Origin: Kluyvera intermedia
GTDB lineage: Bacteria > Pseudomonadota > Gammaproteobacteria > Enterobacterales > Enterobacteriaceae
Reading direction: 5' to 3'
Assembly: GCF_034424175.1 (NCBI RefSeq)
Contig: NZ_CP139986.1
Location: forward strand, 1,550,001 to 1,614,000
DNA length: 64,000 nt
Below, in pieces: positions 51,612 to 59,387 of the stretch (the stretch's first letter is position 1; each line of letters starts with the position of its first letter). The translations under genes were made by a program, and so were the position numbers. The notes under the pieces were generated by a model. That model did not search any database, had not been told where the DNA came from, and saw nothing but the letters and a program-made list of their open reading frames with translations.

Positions 51612-52154
51612 ATGAAGAAGAGCGTGTTATTTAGCCTCGTGGGCTTGATGTTTGTCTCGGCGTCAGCGAGTGCAATTAGCTTCAACGGCCAGGCAGGTAA
51701 AGATTATACCAATCTGGGCTTTGGTATGGGCACTGAAACATCGGGCCTTGCGTTAACCGGTAACTGGACGCACAACGACGACGACGGCGATGTTGCAGGC
51801 TTGGGTCTGGGGCTGAATATTCCGCTGGGGCCATTCCTGGCTACAGTCGGCGGTAAAGCCATTTATACCGACCCGCAAGACGGTGATTCTGGCTACGCGG
51901 CGGCAGTGGGCGGCGGTCTGCAGTGGAAAATCGGCGACAGCCTGCGCCTGTTTGGTGAGTACTACTACTCTCCAGATTCACTCTCCAGCGGCATCGACAG
52001 CTACACCGAAGCCAATGCGGGTGCGCGTTTCACCCTGATGCGTCCTATCAGCATTGAAGCGGGCTATCGTTACCTGAATCTTGCGGGTAAAGACGGTAAC
52101 CGTGACAACGCCGTGGCTGATGGCCCGTATGTTGGTGTGAGCGCCGCGTTCTAA
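51612..52154 (+). CDS. yfaZ: YfaZ outer-membrane-type protein
   Basis: A 180-residue exported protein matching E. coli YfaZ. Signal peptide MKKSVLFSLVGLMFVSASASA with predicted cleavage after Ala21; the mature part shows alternating beta-strands and ends in AF, as outer-membrane beta-barrels do (YfaZ family). The ATG at 51612 with AAAGGA upstream is chosen over the longer open frame from 51537. It directly follows menE, where K-12 has pmrD, arn, ais and nudI in between. Confidence 0.9.
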   Translation: MKKSVLFSLVGLMFVSASASAISFNGQAGKDYTNLGFGMGTETSGLALTGNWTHNDDDGDVAGLGLGLNIPLGPFLATVGGKAIYTDPQDGDSGYAAAVGGGLQWKIGDSLRLFGEYYYSPDSLSSGIDSYTEANAGARFTLMRPISIEAGYRYLNLAGKDGNRDNAVADGPYVGVSAAF

Positions 52155-52166
52155 TAATTGCCTTCC

Positions 52167-52187
52167 GGCGCAGCACAACGCTGCGCC
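52167..52187 (+). terminator. hairpin after yfaZ
   Basis: An 8-bp stem GGCGCAGC / GCTGCGCC with loop ACAAC, 12 bases after the yfaZ stop. The following sequence (TGTTCGTCACTTCTGTT) is T-rich but broken, so this is a moderate terminator candidate. Confidence 0.5.
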
Positions 52188-52300
52188 TGTTCGTCACTTC
52201 TGTTACTCCCTTCAGTTGTTTACCGCAATAACCCCTATGAGCCAGGTTATTAATTTCTCACCATACGTTATAGTAAACCGTTCTCTTTTTACTGGAGTAA

Positions 52301-53500
52301 GTGATGATAACGGTAGAGATGCTGTCCACGGGTGACGAAGTCTTATCGGGACAGATTGTCGATACGAATGCGGCCTGGCTTGCGGACTTTTGTTTCCAGC
52401 AGGGTATTCCGCTCACGCGACGTAACACCGTGGGTGATAACCTCGATTCCCTGGTCGCTATCCTTCGTGAGCGCAGCACGCAGGCAGATGTATTAATCGT
52501 CAACGGCGGCCTGGGGCCAACAAGCGATGATCTCAGCGCACTGGCGGCAGCGACGGCGAAAGGCGAATCGCTAATTTTGCATGAAGAGTGGCTGGCAAGC
52601 ATGGAGCGCTTCTTTACCGAGCGTGGCCGCGTGATGGCGCCGAGCAACCGCAAGCAGGCGGAAATTCCCGCTAGCGCTGAGCTAATTGATAATCCCGTCG
52701 GCACCGCCTGCGGTTTTGCGGTGAAGCTCAATCGCTGTCTGATGTTTTTCACCCCCGGCGTACCGTCTGAATTCAAAGTGATGGTGGAAAAAGAAATTCT
52801 GCCGCGTATTCGCCAGCGTTATCCGGTGGGCGAGCCGCCAATCTGCCTGCGTTTGACGACCTTTGGCCGTTCCGAAAGCGATCTTGCCCAGAGTCTTCAA
52901 CATCTCGATTTACCGCCGGGCGTTACCATGGGGTATCGCTCTTCCATGCCGATTATCGAGCTTAAGCTGACCGGGCCTGCGGAACACCGTGATGCCATGC
53001 TGGCGCTATGGCCGGAAGTGCAGAAAGTCGCGGGTGAAAGTCTGATTTTTGAAGGCACTGAAGGGCTGCCCGCGCAGATAGCGCGCGTGCTGAAAGAAAA
53101 ACAGTTGAGCCTGACCTTGAGTGAACAGTTCACCAGTGGTCTGCTGGCGCTACAGCTTTCTCGTGCCGCCGCGCCGCTGCTGGCCAGCGAAGTGGTGCCC
53201 GCGCAGGATGAGACCCTGGCGCAAACCGCGCGTTGGGCGGCGGAACGTCGGGTGAATCACTTTGCTGGATTGGCACTGGCGGTAAGTGGCCTGGAATCTG
53301 AGCACATCAACATCGCGCTCTCCACGCCTGAGCAGACATACGCATTGCAGCTGAAGTTTAGCAACACGCGCCACAGTTTGGTTGTGCGTCAGGAAGTGTG
53401 CGCGATGATGGCATTAAATATGCTGCGTCGCTGGCTGCACGGCCGCCCGGTTGCCAGCGAACACGGCTGGATTAACGTCGTGGATTCGTTGGTGTTATAA
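52301..53500 (+). CDS. yfaY: CinA-like protein YfaY
   Basis: A 399-residue CinA-family protein, E. coli YfaY. The N-terminal MoCF/COG1058 domain has STGDEVLSGQIVDTNAAW and NGGLGPTSDD; the C-terminal CinA domain (about 250-399), which in PncC has NMN deamidase activity, is present but lacks an obvious intact active-site serine motif. In E. coli the full-length YfaY is reported to lack deamidase activity. Its last 29 bases overlap the convergent glpC. Confidence 0.9.
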   Translation: MMITVEMLSTGDEVLSGQIVDTNAAWLADFCFQQGIPLTRRNTVGDNLDSLVAILRERSTQADVLIVNGGLGPTSDDLSALAAATAKGESLILHEEWLASMERFFTERGRVMAPSNRKQAEIPASAELIDNPVGTACGFAVKLNRCLMFFTPGVPSEFKVMVEKEILPRIRQRYPVGEPPICLRLTTFGRSESDLAQSLQHLDLPPGVTMGYRSSMPIIELKLTGPAEHRDAMLALWPEVQKVAGESLIFEGTEGLPAQIARVLKEKQLSLTLSEQFTSGLLALQLSRAAAPLLASEVVPAQDETLAQTARWAAERRVNHFAGLALAVSGLESEHINIALSTPEQTYALQLKFSNTRHSLVVRQEVCAMMALNMLRRWLHGRPVASEHGWINVVDSLVL

Positions 53501-54683
53501 GCGCCTGCGCCAACAGGGAGATGGGGTGTTCACAGTGCTTGCTGGTGGACATCTCTATCTGCCATTTACAGGTTTCACAATCCGTAATCACCAGGTCCGC
53601 GCCGCTGGCTTCAATCTGCGCAAACAGCGGAGCACCTATCGCCTGTGACGTCGGATAGTTCTCGCTTTTAAAGCCGTAAGTGCCGGCAATGCCGCAACAG
53701 TTTGACTCTAGCACCTGCAATTCCAGTCCCGGTATTTTGCGCAGTAACTCCAGCGTATACAGCGACCAGCCCATTTTCTCCATGTGGCACGGCGTGTGAT
53801 AAACCACTTTCAGCGGGAGAGGGTTTAATGCAAGCTCCGCACCAGCGTCCAGCTTGCGCCACAGCCAACGGGTGGCGAGCTCGATGCTGTCACGTAGGTT
53901 ATGGTTATCCACCTCCAGCAGATGCGGGTATTCATCACGTAGCGTAAAGGTGCAGGTGGAGGACGTTGCCAGTACAGGGATGCCTTTATCGACAATGGCC
54001 TCGCGCAGCGATGTCACATTGCTTTGCGCTTGACGTTGCGCTTTGTCGAAGAAACCGTTAGCAATCAGCGGTACGCCGCAGCACTTCTCTTTACTCAACA
54101 ATTGCACGCCCACGCCCAGTGCATTCATCACGCTAATCAGGTCTAGCCCAAGCTGTGGATGGTTGTAGTTCACATAGCAACCGTGGAAAAACGCCACCTG
54201 TTCGGCAAACTGCGCCTGGCGCGCGGCAATACGCTGATAGCGGCGGCGGAAAGTACCCCACGAATATTTGGGTAGGCTCCGGCGGTGGTCTATTTTCAGC
54301 GAGGCATCCAGCAGCTGGCGGACGGGTTTTAGACCGGTAGCTGCGTTGACGACAGGGGCAAACGGTGTGGACAGCGTGCCCATCAAATCCGTATGGCTAA
54401 GAATCGCGTCGCGTAGCCCCGGTTTTGCCTGACTGTAGTCGGCACGGGCGCGCTGGATGATATCGCCAATTTTGACATCGGACGGGCAGGCCACTTCGCA
54501 GCGCTTGCAGTTAATGCAGTATTTTAGCGCTTCATCGTACAGCCCGCTGTCTTTACGTCTGAGGCGTTCACCGTCCGGCCCGGCCTGCTTCGGCCCCGGA
54601 TAGCGAGGGTTCACGCGGCTGACCGGGCAGACGGTGGTGCAGACGGTGCATTTTATGCAATTTTCAAAACTTTGCTGGCTCAT
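53472..54683 (-). CDS. glpC: anaerobic glycerol-3-phosphate dehydrogenase subunit C
   Basis: Membrane-associated iron-sulfur subunit that passes electrons from GlpAB to the quinone pool. Two ferredoxin motifs near the N-terminus (CIKCTVCTTVCPVSR and CINCKRCEVACPSD) and two CCG domains (KEKCCGVPL, SNCCGIAGTYG). ATG at 54683 overlaps the glpB stop (ATGA) and gives 403 residues; the frame upstream to 54743 is not used. Convergent overlap with yfaY. Confidence 0.94.
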   Translation of the reverse strand: MSQQSFENCIKCTVCTTVCPVSRVNPRYPGPKQAGPDGERLRRKDSGLYDEALKYCINCKRCEVACPSDVKIGDIIQRARADYSQAKPGLRDAILSHTDLMGTLSTPFAPVVNAATGLKPVRQLLDASLKIDHRRSLPKYSWGTFRRRYQRIAARQAQFAEQVAFFHGCYVNYNHPQLGLDLISVMNALGVGVQLLSKEKCCGVPLIANGFFDKAQRQAQSNVTSLREAIVDKGIPVLATSSTCTFTLRDEYPHLLEVDNHNLRDSIELATRWLWRKLDAGAELALNPLPLKVVYHTPCHMEKMGWSLYTLELLRKIPGLELQVLESNCCGIAGTYGFKSENYPTSQAIGAPLFAQIEASGADLVITDCETCKWQIEMSTSKHCEHPISLLAQALITPTNPRR

Positions 54684-55939
54684 GCCTGGCCTCCCGTTAA
54701 CGCGATAATTTGCTGCGCGGCATGCAGGGCGGTAACAGCACACACTCCGCCGCCACAGCCCTCGGCAATAGGGTCAAAACCGCCAAGCACCGAGCCTACG
54801 GCAAACAAATTGTTCAGCGTCTCGCCGTGTAGCGTGGGGTGCAGATGGTTATCCACGATAACCCCCGATCGCTGCCACGGCTGCGAGGCAAAGAAATCCT
54901 CGCGATACCACTGGGCGCGCGGTGAAGGGGAGAGAATATCCAGTCCCAGAATCGATTCACGGATGCTGTTACGCCCCGCGGTCAGGCCGTTGCTAAAGAA
55001 GCTGCCGCTGGCAAGCACGGCAAAACGTGGACGCAGCGGGATATCGCCGTGATTGCGCGTCCAGATTTCGCGAATTTCACCCTCAGCGTGGCTGATGCGA
55101 ACCACTTTATCGCCATTCATCCAGGTACCGCCTTGCGCGATAAACTGCCGCTGTAGCGCGGAATGCAGGCGCATTCCCGGAACAGACGGCGGCAGCGTGG
55201 GGAGCAAATACAGCGGGCAAGGCAGGCGAGCGTTCAACCAGTCAAGCAGGGTGTTATCACGAAGACCAAAGCAGGCGGGCATCATCAGGGCATCATAACC
55301 GCCACACAGCGGCAGCAGCGCCTGGCACAGCGGCTGCCACAATGCTTGTTCATCAAGGACTCGGGCAATGTTTACCGCACGGAATTCGGTGGCGTTGTCG
55401 CGCAATGCGTCCAGTTCCGGCAGGTCAATTTCTGCGGTGTCGACACTGAGCCCTTGCTGTTGCAGTTCTCCGGCCACCAGATGCGGCTGGAAGTCGAGAA
55501 AACCGCTAATACCGACCACGCGGATACGTCCTTCACTTAGCGGTGCAACCGGCACTTCGGTTGGGCTTAGCCAGGCCGCGCGCAGCGTACCCAGCGGTGT
55601 GACGCGTTGATGTGATTGTGCGAGGTCACCCTGCATTGGAATGCCGCATTCCGCGAGCAGAAGCTCCGTCTGGCGGGCGTAATTCAGGACGTTATCGGCA
55701 CCGATTCGGGAATAGGGGTGATCGGGCGATTGCGCCGACAGTTCAGCAAGCCCGTGTGCGGTGTCACTAACCGGTTGTCCATCAGGCAAGGCGCTCAGCA
55801 GATCCAGCGAGCCGGAAGAGAAGTGCAGCGCACTCTGACCCTGGCTGACGATGGCGCAGCGCAGCCCCGCTTTTTGCAACTGTATCCCGCACAGCAAACC
55901 CGCCAGGCCGCCGCCAACGATAACGCTATCGAATTTCAT
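54680..55939 (-). CDS. glpB: anaerobic glycerol-3-phosphate dehydrogenase subunit B
   Basis: Flavoprotein subunit of GlpABC. 419 residues with the dinucleotide-binding N-terminus FDSVIVGGGLAGLLCGIQLQ and a second FAD-contact region near the C-terminus (NLFAVGSVLGGFDPIAEG). Its start overlaps the end of glpA by 14 bases and its end overlaps glpC by four, so all three are translationally linked. Confidence 0.95.
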   Translation of the reverse strand: MKFDSVIVGGGLAGLLCGIQLQKAGLRCAIVSQGQSALHFSSGSLDLLSALPDGQPVSDTAHGLAELSAQSPDHPYSRIGADNVLNYARQTELLLAECGIPMQGDLAQSHQRVTPLGTLRAAWLSPTEVPVAPLSEGRIRVVGISGFLDFQPHLVAGELQQQGLSVDTAEIDLPELDALRDNATEFRAVNIARVLDEQALWQPLCQALLPLCGGYDALMMPACFGLRDNTLLDWLNARLPCPLYLLPTLPPSVPGMRLHSALQRQFIAQGGTWMNGDKVVRISHAEGEIREIWTRNHGDIPLRPRFAVLASGSFFSNGLTAGRNSIRESILGLDILSPSPRAQWYREDFFASQPWQRSGVIVDNHLHPTLHGETLNNLFAVGSVLGGFDPIAEGCGGGVCAVTALHAAQQIIALTGGQA

Positions 55940-57557
55940 CTTCAGGCTCCTTGTGTAAACCGCACAATCCTTGATACACCCAACGCGTCAGTTCGCTCTC
56001 GCGCAGTGCATCACCCCAGGCGATAGGCTGCACGCCTTTCCAGCGTTCGTTGAGGAAATCGGAAAGCTGGGCCAACGTTTGTGTGGAGGTGGTAACGTTA
56101 AAGCGTTGCAGCAAGCCGCTAGCACGACAGGCGCACAGCTCGCCCTGACAAGTTCCCATGCCCACGCGCGTACGACGACGTAAATCCAGCAGGTTATTCA
56201 CCGCCAGATTGTCCACGGCATACTGTACTTCGCCCGCGGTCACGGCTTCGCATTCGCAGACTACGCTGCGGTGCAGGCGGCTGTTACCCAGCCATGTTGG
56301 CGTGCGGTCGCCGTGACGATAGACGGCAGAGCCGCGCAGCGGAGTGGGCAGGGAAATCATCCGCTGGAGGGTTTTCTCAGTTGGCTCCTGTGAGCCGGGA
56401 AGCGGTATCTCGGCGGTTGTGCAGCGGCGAGCGTGGTTTAGTTTGCGGCAGATGGCGTCGGTCGCCCATTCGGCCATCAGACGATAGGTCATTAACTTAC
56501 CGCCGGTAATGGTGATAAAGCCTTCCAGACCGTCACGCTCAGCGTGATCGAGCAGGACGATGCCCCGGCTGACGCTGCGCCCGCTGGGATCGTTGTCGTT
56601 CGCAACCAGCGGGCGCACGCCGCAGTAAGCACGTAAAATACGGGTGCTCGCCATGCGCGGTGCCAATTTTTCCCCTTCGCGTAGCAGGATATCAACTTCA
56701 TCGGCGGTCACGCGGCAGCGGTCAATATCGTCGTAATCAATGTGCGTTGACGTGGTGCCAATCAGTGAAATTGTGTCGCCGGGTACCAGAATATCCGCAT
56801 CCGCTGGCGGGCGGCAGCGGTTGATCACGTGTTGGTTGATGCGGCTTTCGAAAATCAGCAACGAACCTTTTGCCGGGAACATGCGAATTTTAAGGTCGGC
56901 ATATTCGGCAATACGCTGCCCCCAGATCCCGGCGGCATTGACCACCACCGGTGCATACAATTCGCTTTTTTCATGGGTGGCGTGGTGGTATAGCGCAACG
57001 CCTTGTATCCGGTCGCCCTGGCGGATAAGACCGGTGACTTCATGGCCGGTGAGAATGGTCGCGCCATGTTCGCGGGCGTCAAGCATATTGGCGGCGGTCA
57101 GGCGGAAAGGATCCACGGTGCCGTCCGGTACGCGAACGGCACCGATTATCCCAGGGTTAACTGCGGGTTCGAGGCGTCTTGCCTGCGCGGGGTCAATCGC
57201 TTCGGCCTCAATGCCTGCGGCGAGACAAGCCGTGATAAAGGTTTGCTGGTAGGTCAGCGCATCTTCCGGCAGCGTGATAAATAGGCCGCTGGTGGGTTCA
57301 ATGCAGTGGCGAGCAATACGCCTTAGGATCTGATTCTCACTGATGCATTCGCGAGCGGATTCGCTGTCGGTCACCGCGTAGCGCGCGCCGCTGTGCAGCA
57401 GCCCATGATTGCGTCCGGTGGCACCGGTGGCGATATCAAAACGTTCAACCAATACCACTTTCAGGCCACGTAGCGCGCAGTCGCGGGCGATCCCGGCTCC
57501 GGTGGCACCGCCGCCGATGATAATGGCGTCATATTCCTGTACAGGGGCGCGATTCAT
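55926..57557 (-). CDS. glpA: anaerobic glycerol-3-phosphate dehydrogenase subunit A
   Basis: Catalytic FAD subunit oxidising sn-glycerol-3-phosphate during anaerobic growth. 543 residues; FAD motif AIIIGGGATGAGIARDCALR near the N-terminus and a C-terminal BFD-like [2Fe-2S] domain with CECEAVTAGE and CQGELCACR. SD AAGGA is seven bases upstream of the ATG and is partly inside a hairpin (57566-57592). A GlpR-type operator lies 54 bases upstream. In K-12 glpT diverges here; in this genome it does not. Confidence 0.95.
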   Translation of the reverse strand: MNRAPVQEYDAIIIGGGATGAGIARDCALRGLKVVLVERFDIATGATGRNHGLLHSGARYAVTDSESARECISENQILRRIARHCIEPTSGLFITLPEDALTYQQTFITACLAAGIEAEAIDPAQARRLEPAVNPGIIGAVRVPDGTVDPFRLTAANMLDAREHGATILTGHEVTGLIRQGDRIQGVALYHHATHEKSELYAPVVVNAAGIWGQRIAEYADLKIRMFPAKGSLLIFESRINQHVINRCRPPADADILVPGDTISLIGTTSTHIDYDDIDRCRVTADEVDILLREGEKLAPRMASTRILRAYCGVRPLVANDNDPSGRSVSRGIVLLDHAERDGLEGFITITGGKLMTYRLMAEWATDAICRKLNHARRCTTAEIPLPGSQEPTEKTLQRMISLPTPLRGSAVYRHGDRTPTWLGNSRLHRSVVCECEAVTAGEVQYAVDNLAVNNLLDLRRRTRVGMGTCQGELCACRASGLLQRFNVTTSTQTLAQLSDFLNERWKGVQPIAWGDALRESELTRWVYQGLCGLHKEPEDEIR

Positions 57558-57565
57558 ACGTTGTC

Positions 57566-57592
57566 CTTACTGTTCGCTTTGCAAACAGTAAG
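57566..57592 (-). promoter_or_regulatory. hairpin covering the glpA ribosome-binding site
   Basis: Perfect 9-base arms CTTACTGTT and AACAGTAAG with a nine-base loop. In the glpA message the second arm ends in the AAGG of the Shine-Dalgarno, so folding would hide it. The inner TGTTTGC AAA GCGAACA also resembles a GlpR half-site pair with one extra base, so an operator role is an alternative. Confidence 0.45.
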
Positions 57593-57610
57593 TCACATTT
57601 ATTGGTTGAA

Positions 57611-57628
57611 TTGTTTGATATCGAACAT
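57611..57628. promoter_or_regulatory. GlpR-type operator upstream of glpA
   Basis: TGTTTGATATCGAACA is a palindrome with one mismatch that fits the GlpR operator pattern TGTTCG..CGAACA. A second, weaker copy overlaps it to the right (ATAAACGAGCATTAATCG). Glycerol-3-phosphate would release the repressor. Between here and the yfaE stop (57629-57840) no gene is recognisable. Confidence 0.6.
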
Positions 57629-57815
57629 AAACGAGCATTAATCGAAAGTCTGTCAGCGCGTTTTGTGCAGAAGGTCGACTTTTGCGAGGGGCAGATTGAG
57701 TCAGCGAGTGGAGGCCAGTGTGCAGGGCGAGATAGCGTTGTAATGAAGCGATGGTGGGGATGTTGGGTAACGCCAGGGGGCGGTGCCGGCGCGTTAGCTG
57801 TTGCGAAGTGTACTG

Positions 57816-57837
57816 AGAGCCTATCGGAATAGGCTCT
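57816..57837. terminator. hairpin after yfaE
   Basis: The 9-bp stem AGAGCCTAT / ATAGGCTCT with a four-base loop starts three bases after the yfaE stop. No T-run follows on the transcribed strand, so it may protect the 3' end of the nrdAB-yfaE message or terminate weakly. Confidence 0.5.
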
Positions 57838-57840
57838 ACC

Positions 57841-58095
57841 TTACATCTCTATTTCAATGTCACCTTTTGCCCTGCAACAGCAGGGCAAAATTTCGTCCGG
57901 CTGTATAAAGGCCAACGGCTTGGTTAACCAGTCAACCTGACCTGAGACCAGCCGTGTGCGGCAGGAGCCGCAGTAGCCTTCACGGCACTGGTATTCCACC
58001 TCAACATGATGAGATTCCAGTGCCGCCAGCAGCGACGGGTGTTCATCCTGACACTGCAAGCGGGTGCCAGAGATGCGCAGAAAAACGCGGCTCAT
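57841..58095 (-). CDS. yfaE: [2Fe-2S] ferredoxin YfaE
   Basis: An 84-residue plant-type ferredoxin that helps regenerate the diferric-tyrosyl cofactor of NrdB (established for E. coli). Cluster cysteines are in YQCREGYCGSCRTRL plus a later Cys in ILPCCCRAKG. Its ATG shares one base with the nrdB stop. In K-12 inaA and glpQT lie between yfaE and glpA; here glpA follows 283 bases downstream. Confidence 0.94.
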   Translation of the reverse strand: MSRVFLRISGTRLQCQDEHPSLLAALESHHVEVEYQCREGYCGSCRTRLVSGQVDWLTKPLAFIQPDEILPCCCRAKGDIEIEM

Positions 58096-59225
58096 TAGAG
58101 CTGGAAGTCGCTGAGATCGTCAGTATTCACTTCCGAGTCAATCTGTCCGACCAGGTACGAGCTGACTTCCACTTCCTGCGGTGCAACCTGCACGTTATCG
58201 GACACCAACCAGGTGTTGATCCACGGAATTGGGTTCGAGCGCGTCTGGAATGGCAGATCCAGGCCAACTGCCTGCATACGGATGTTGGTGATGTACTCAA
58301 CGTACTGGCACAGAATGTCTTTGTTCAGGCCAATCATTGAGCCGTCGCGGAACAGATAGTCTGCCCACTCTTTTTCCTGCACCGCCGCCTGGACAAACAG
58401 GTCGTAGCATTCTTGCTTACACTCTTCTGCAATTTCTGCCATTTCCGGATCATCCACGCCGCTACGCAGCAGGTTCAGCATATGCTGGGTACCGGTCAAG
58501 TGCAGCGCTTCGTCACGGGCGATCAGACGAATGATTTTGGCGTTGCCTTCCATCAGTTCGCGCTCAGCGAAGGCGAAGGAGCAGGCGAAGCTGACGTAGA
58601 AGCGAATCGCTTCCAGCGCGTTCACGCTCATCAGACACACGTAGAGTTTTTTCTTCAGCTCACGCAGGTTCACGGTGACGGTTTTCCCGTTCACAGTGTG
58701 CGAACCTTCACCAAGCAGATGCCAGTAGCTGGTCATCTCGATAAGCTCATCGTAATAACCAGCGATCCCTTCCGCACGTTTTTGGATCTGTTCGTTGGTG
58801 ACGATGTCGTCAAACACAATCGCCGGATCGTTAACGATATTACGGATGATATGGGTATAAGAACGCGAGTGGATCGTTTCAGAGAACGCCCATGTTTCAA
58901 CCCAGGTTTCCAGCTCCGGAATGGAGATCAGCGGCAGCAGCGCCACGTTCGGGCTACGGCCCTGGATAGAGTCCAACAGCGTCTGATATTTCAGGTTGCT
59001 GATGAAAATATGTTTTTCGTGTTCTGGCAGCGCCTGATAGTCGATACGGTCGCGGGACACGTCAACTTCTTCCGGACGCCAGAAGAAGGAGAGCTGCTTT
59101 TCGATAAGCTTCTCAAAGATGTCATATTTTTGCTGGTCGTAGCGTGCCACGTTGACCGGCTGGCCAAAGAACATCGGCTCTTTGAGCTGATCGTTTTTCG
59201 TCTGTGAAAAAGTGGTGTATGCCAT
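58095..59225 (-). CDS. nrdB: class Ia ribonucleotide reductase beta subunit NrdB
   Basis: Radical-generating subunit of the aerobic ribonucleotide reductase. 376 residues from ATG at 59225 (the upstream ATG adds three codons and is less likely). Iron ligands and radical tyrosine are in place, counting Met: D85 (LLDSIQ), E116 and H119 (FSETIHS), Y123, and the second set in ARDEALH. The C-terminus ends DDLSDFQL, the tail that docks on NrdA. Confidence 0.97.
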   Translation of the reverse strand: MAYTTFSQTKNDQLKEPMFFGQPVNVARYDQQKYDIFEKLIEKQLSFFWRPEEVDVSRDRIDYQALPEHEKHIFISNLKYQTLLDSIQGRSPNVALLPLISIPELETWVETWAFSETIHSRSYTHIIRNIVNDPAIVFDDIVTNEQIQKRAEGIAGYYDELIEMTSYWHLLGEGSHTVNGKTVTVNLRELKKKLYVCLMSVNALEAIRFYVSFACSFAFAERELMEGNAKIIRLIARDEALHLTGTQHMLNLLRSGVDDPEMAEIAEECKQECYDLFVQAAVQEKEWADYLFRDGSMIGLNKDILCQYVEYITNIRMQAVGLDLPFQTRSNPIPWINTWLVSDNVQVAPQEVEVSSYLVGQIDSEVNTDDLSDFQL

Positions 59226-59354
59226 TGATGTCAATCCTGTCTGGAGAGTAATGCCGGATGGCGTTTACTTACCTGCTTACAATATCATCGCAAATAAATC
59301 CGCATTCTGGGTAAGGTTTTTTGCATCACTATCCAGACATGACGGAAATCAAAG

Positions 59355-59379
59355 GCCGGGCAGCGCAGCGCTGCCCGGC
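59355..59379. repeat. REP-like palindrome between nrdA and nrdB
   Basis: The 12-base arms GCCGGGCAGCGC and GCGCTGCCCGGC meet around a single A, eight bases after the nrdA stop. The rest of the 162-base nrdA-nrdB gap holds no gene. It may protect or attenuate the upstream nrdA message. Confidence 0.7.
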
Positions 59380-59387
59380 AATACTTT

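Noticed and set aside
57602..57832. 76-codon frame in the glpA-yfaE gap as a possible glpT remnant
   Set aside because: The translation shows no membrane helices or GlpT motifs and covers the GlpR operator.
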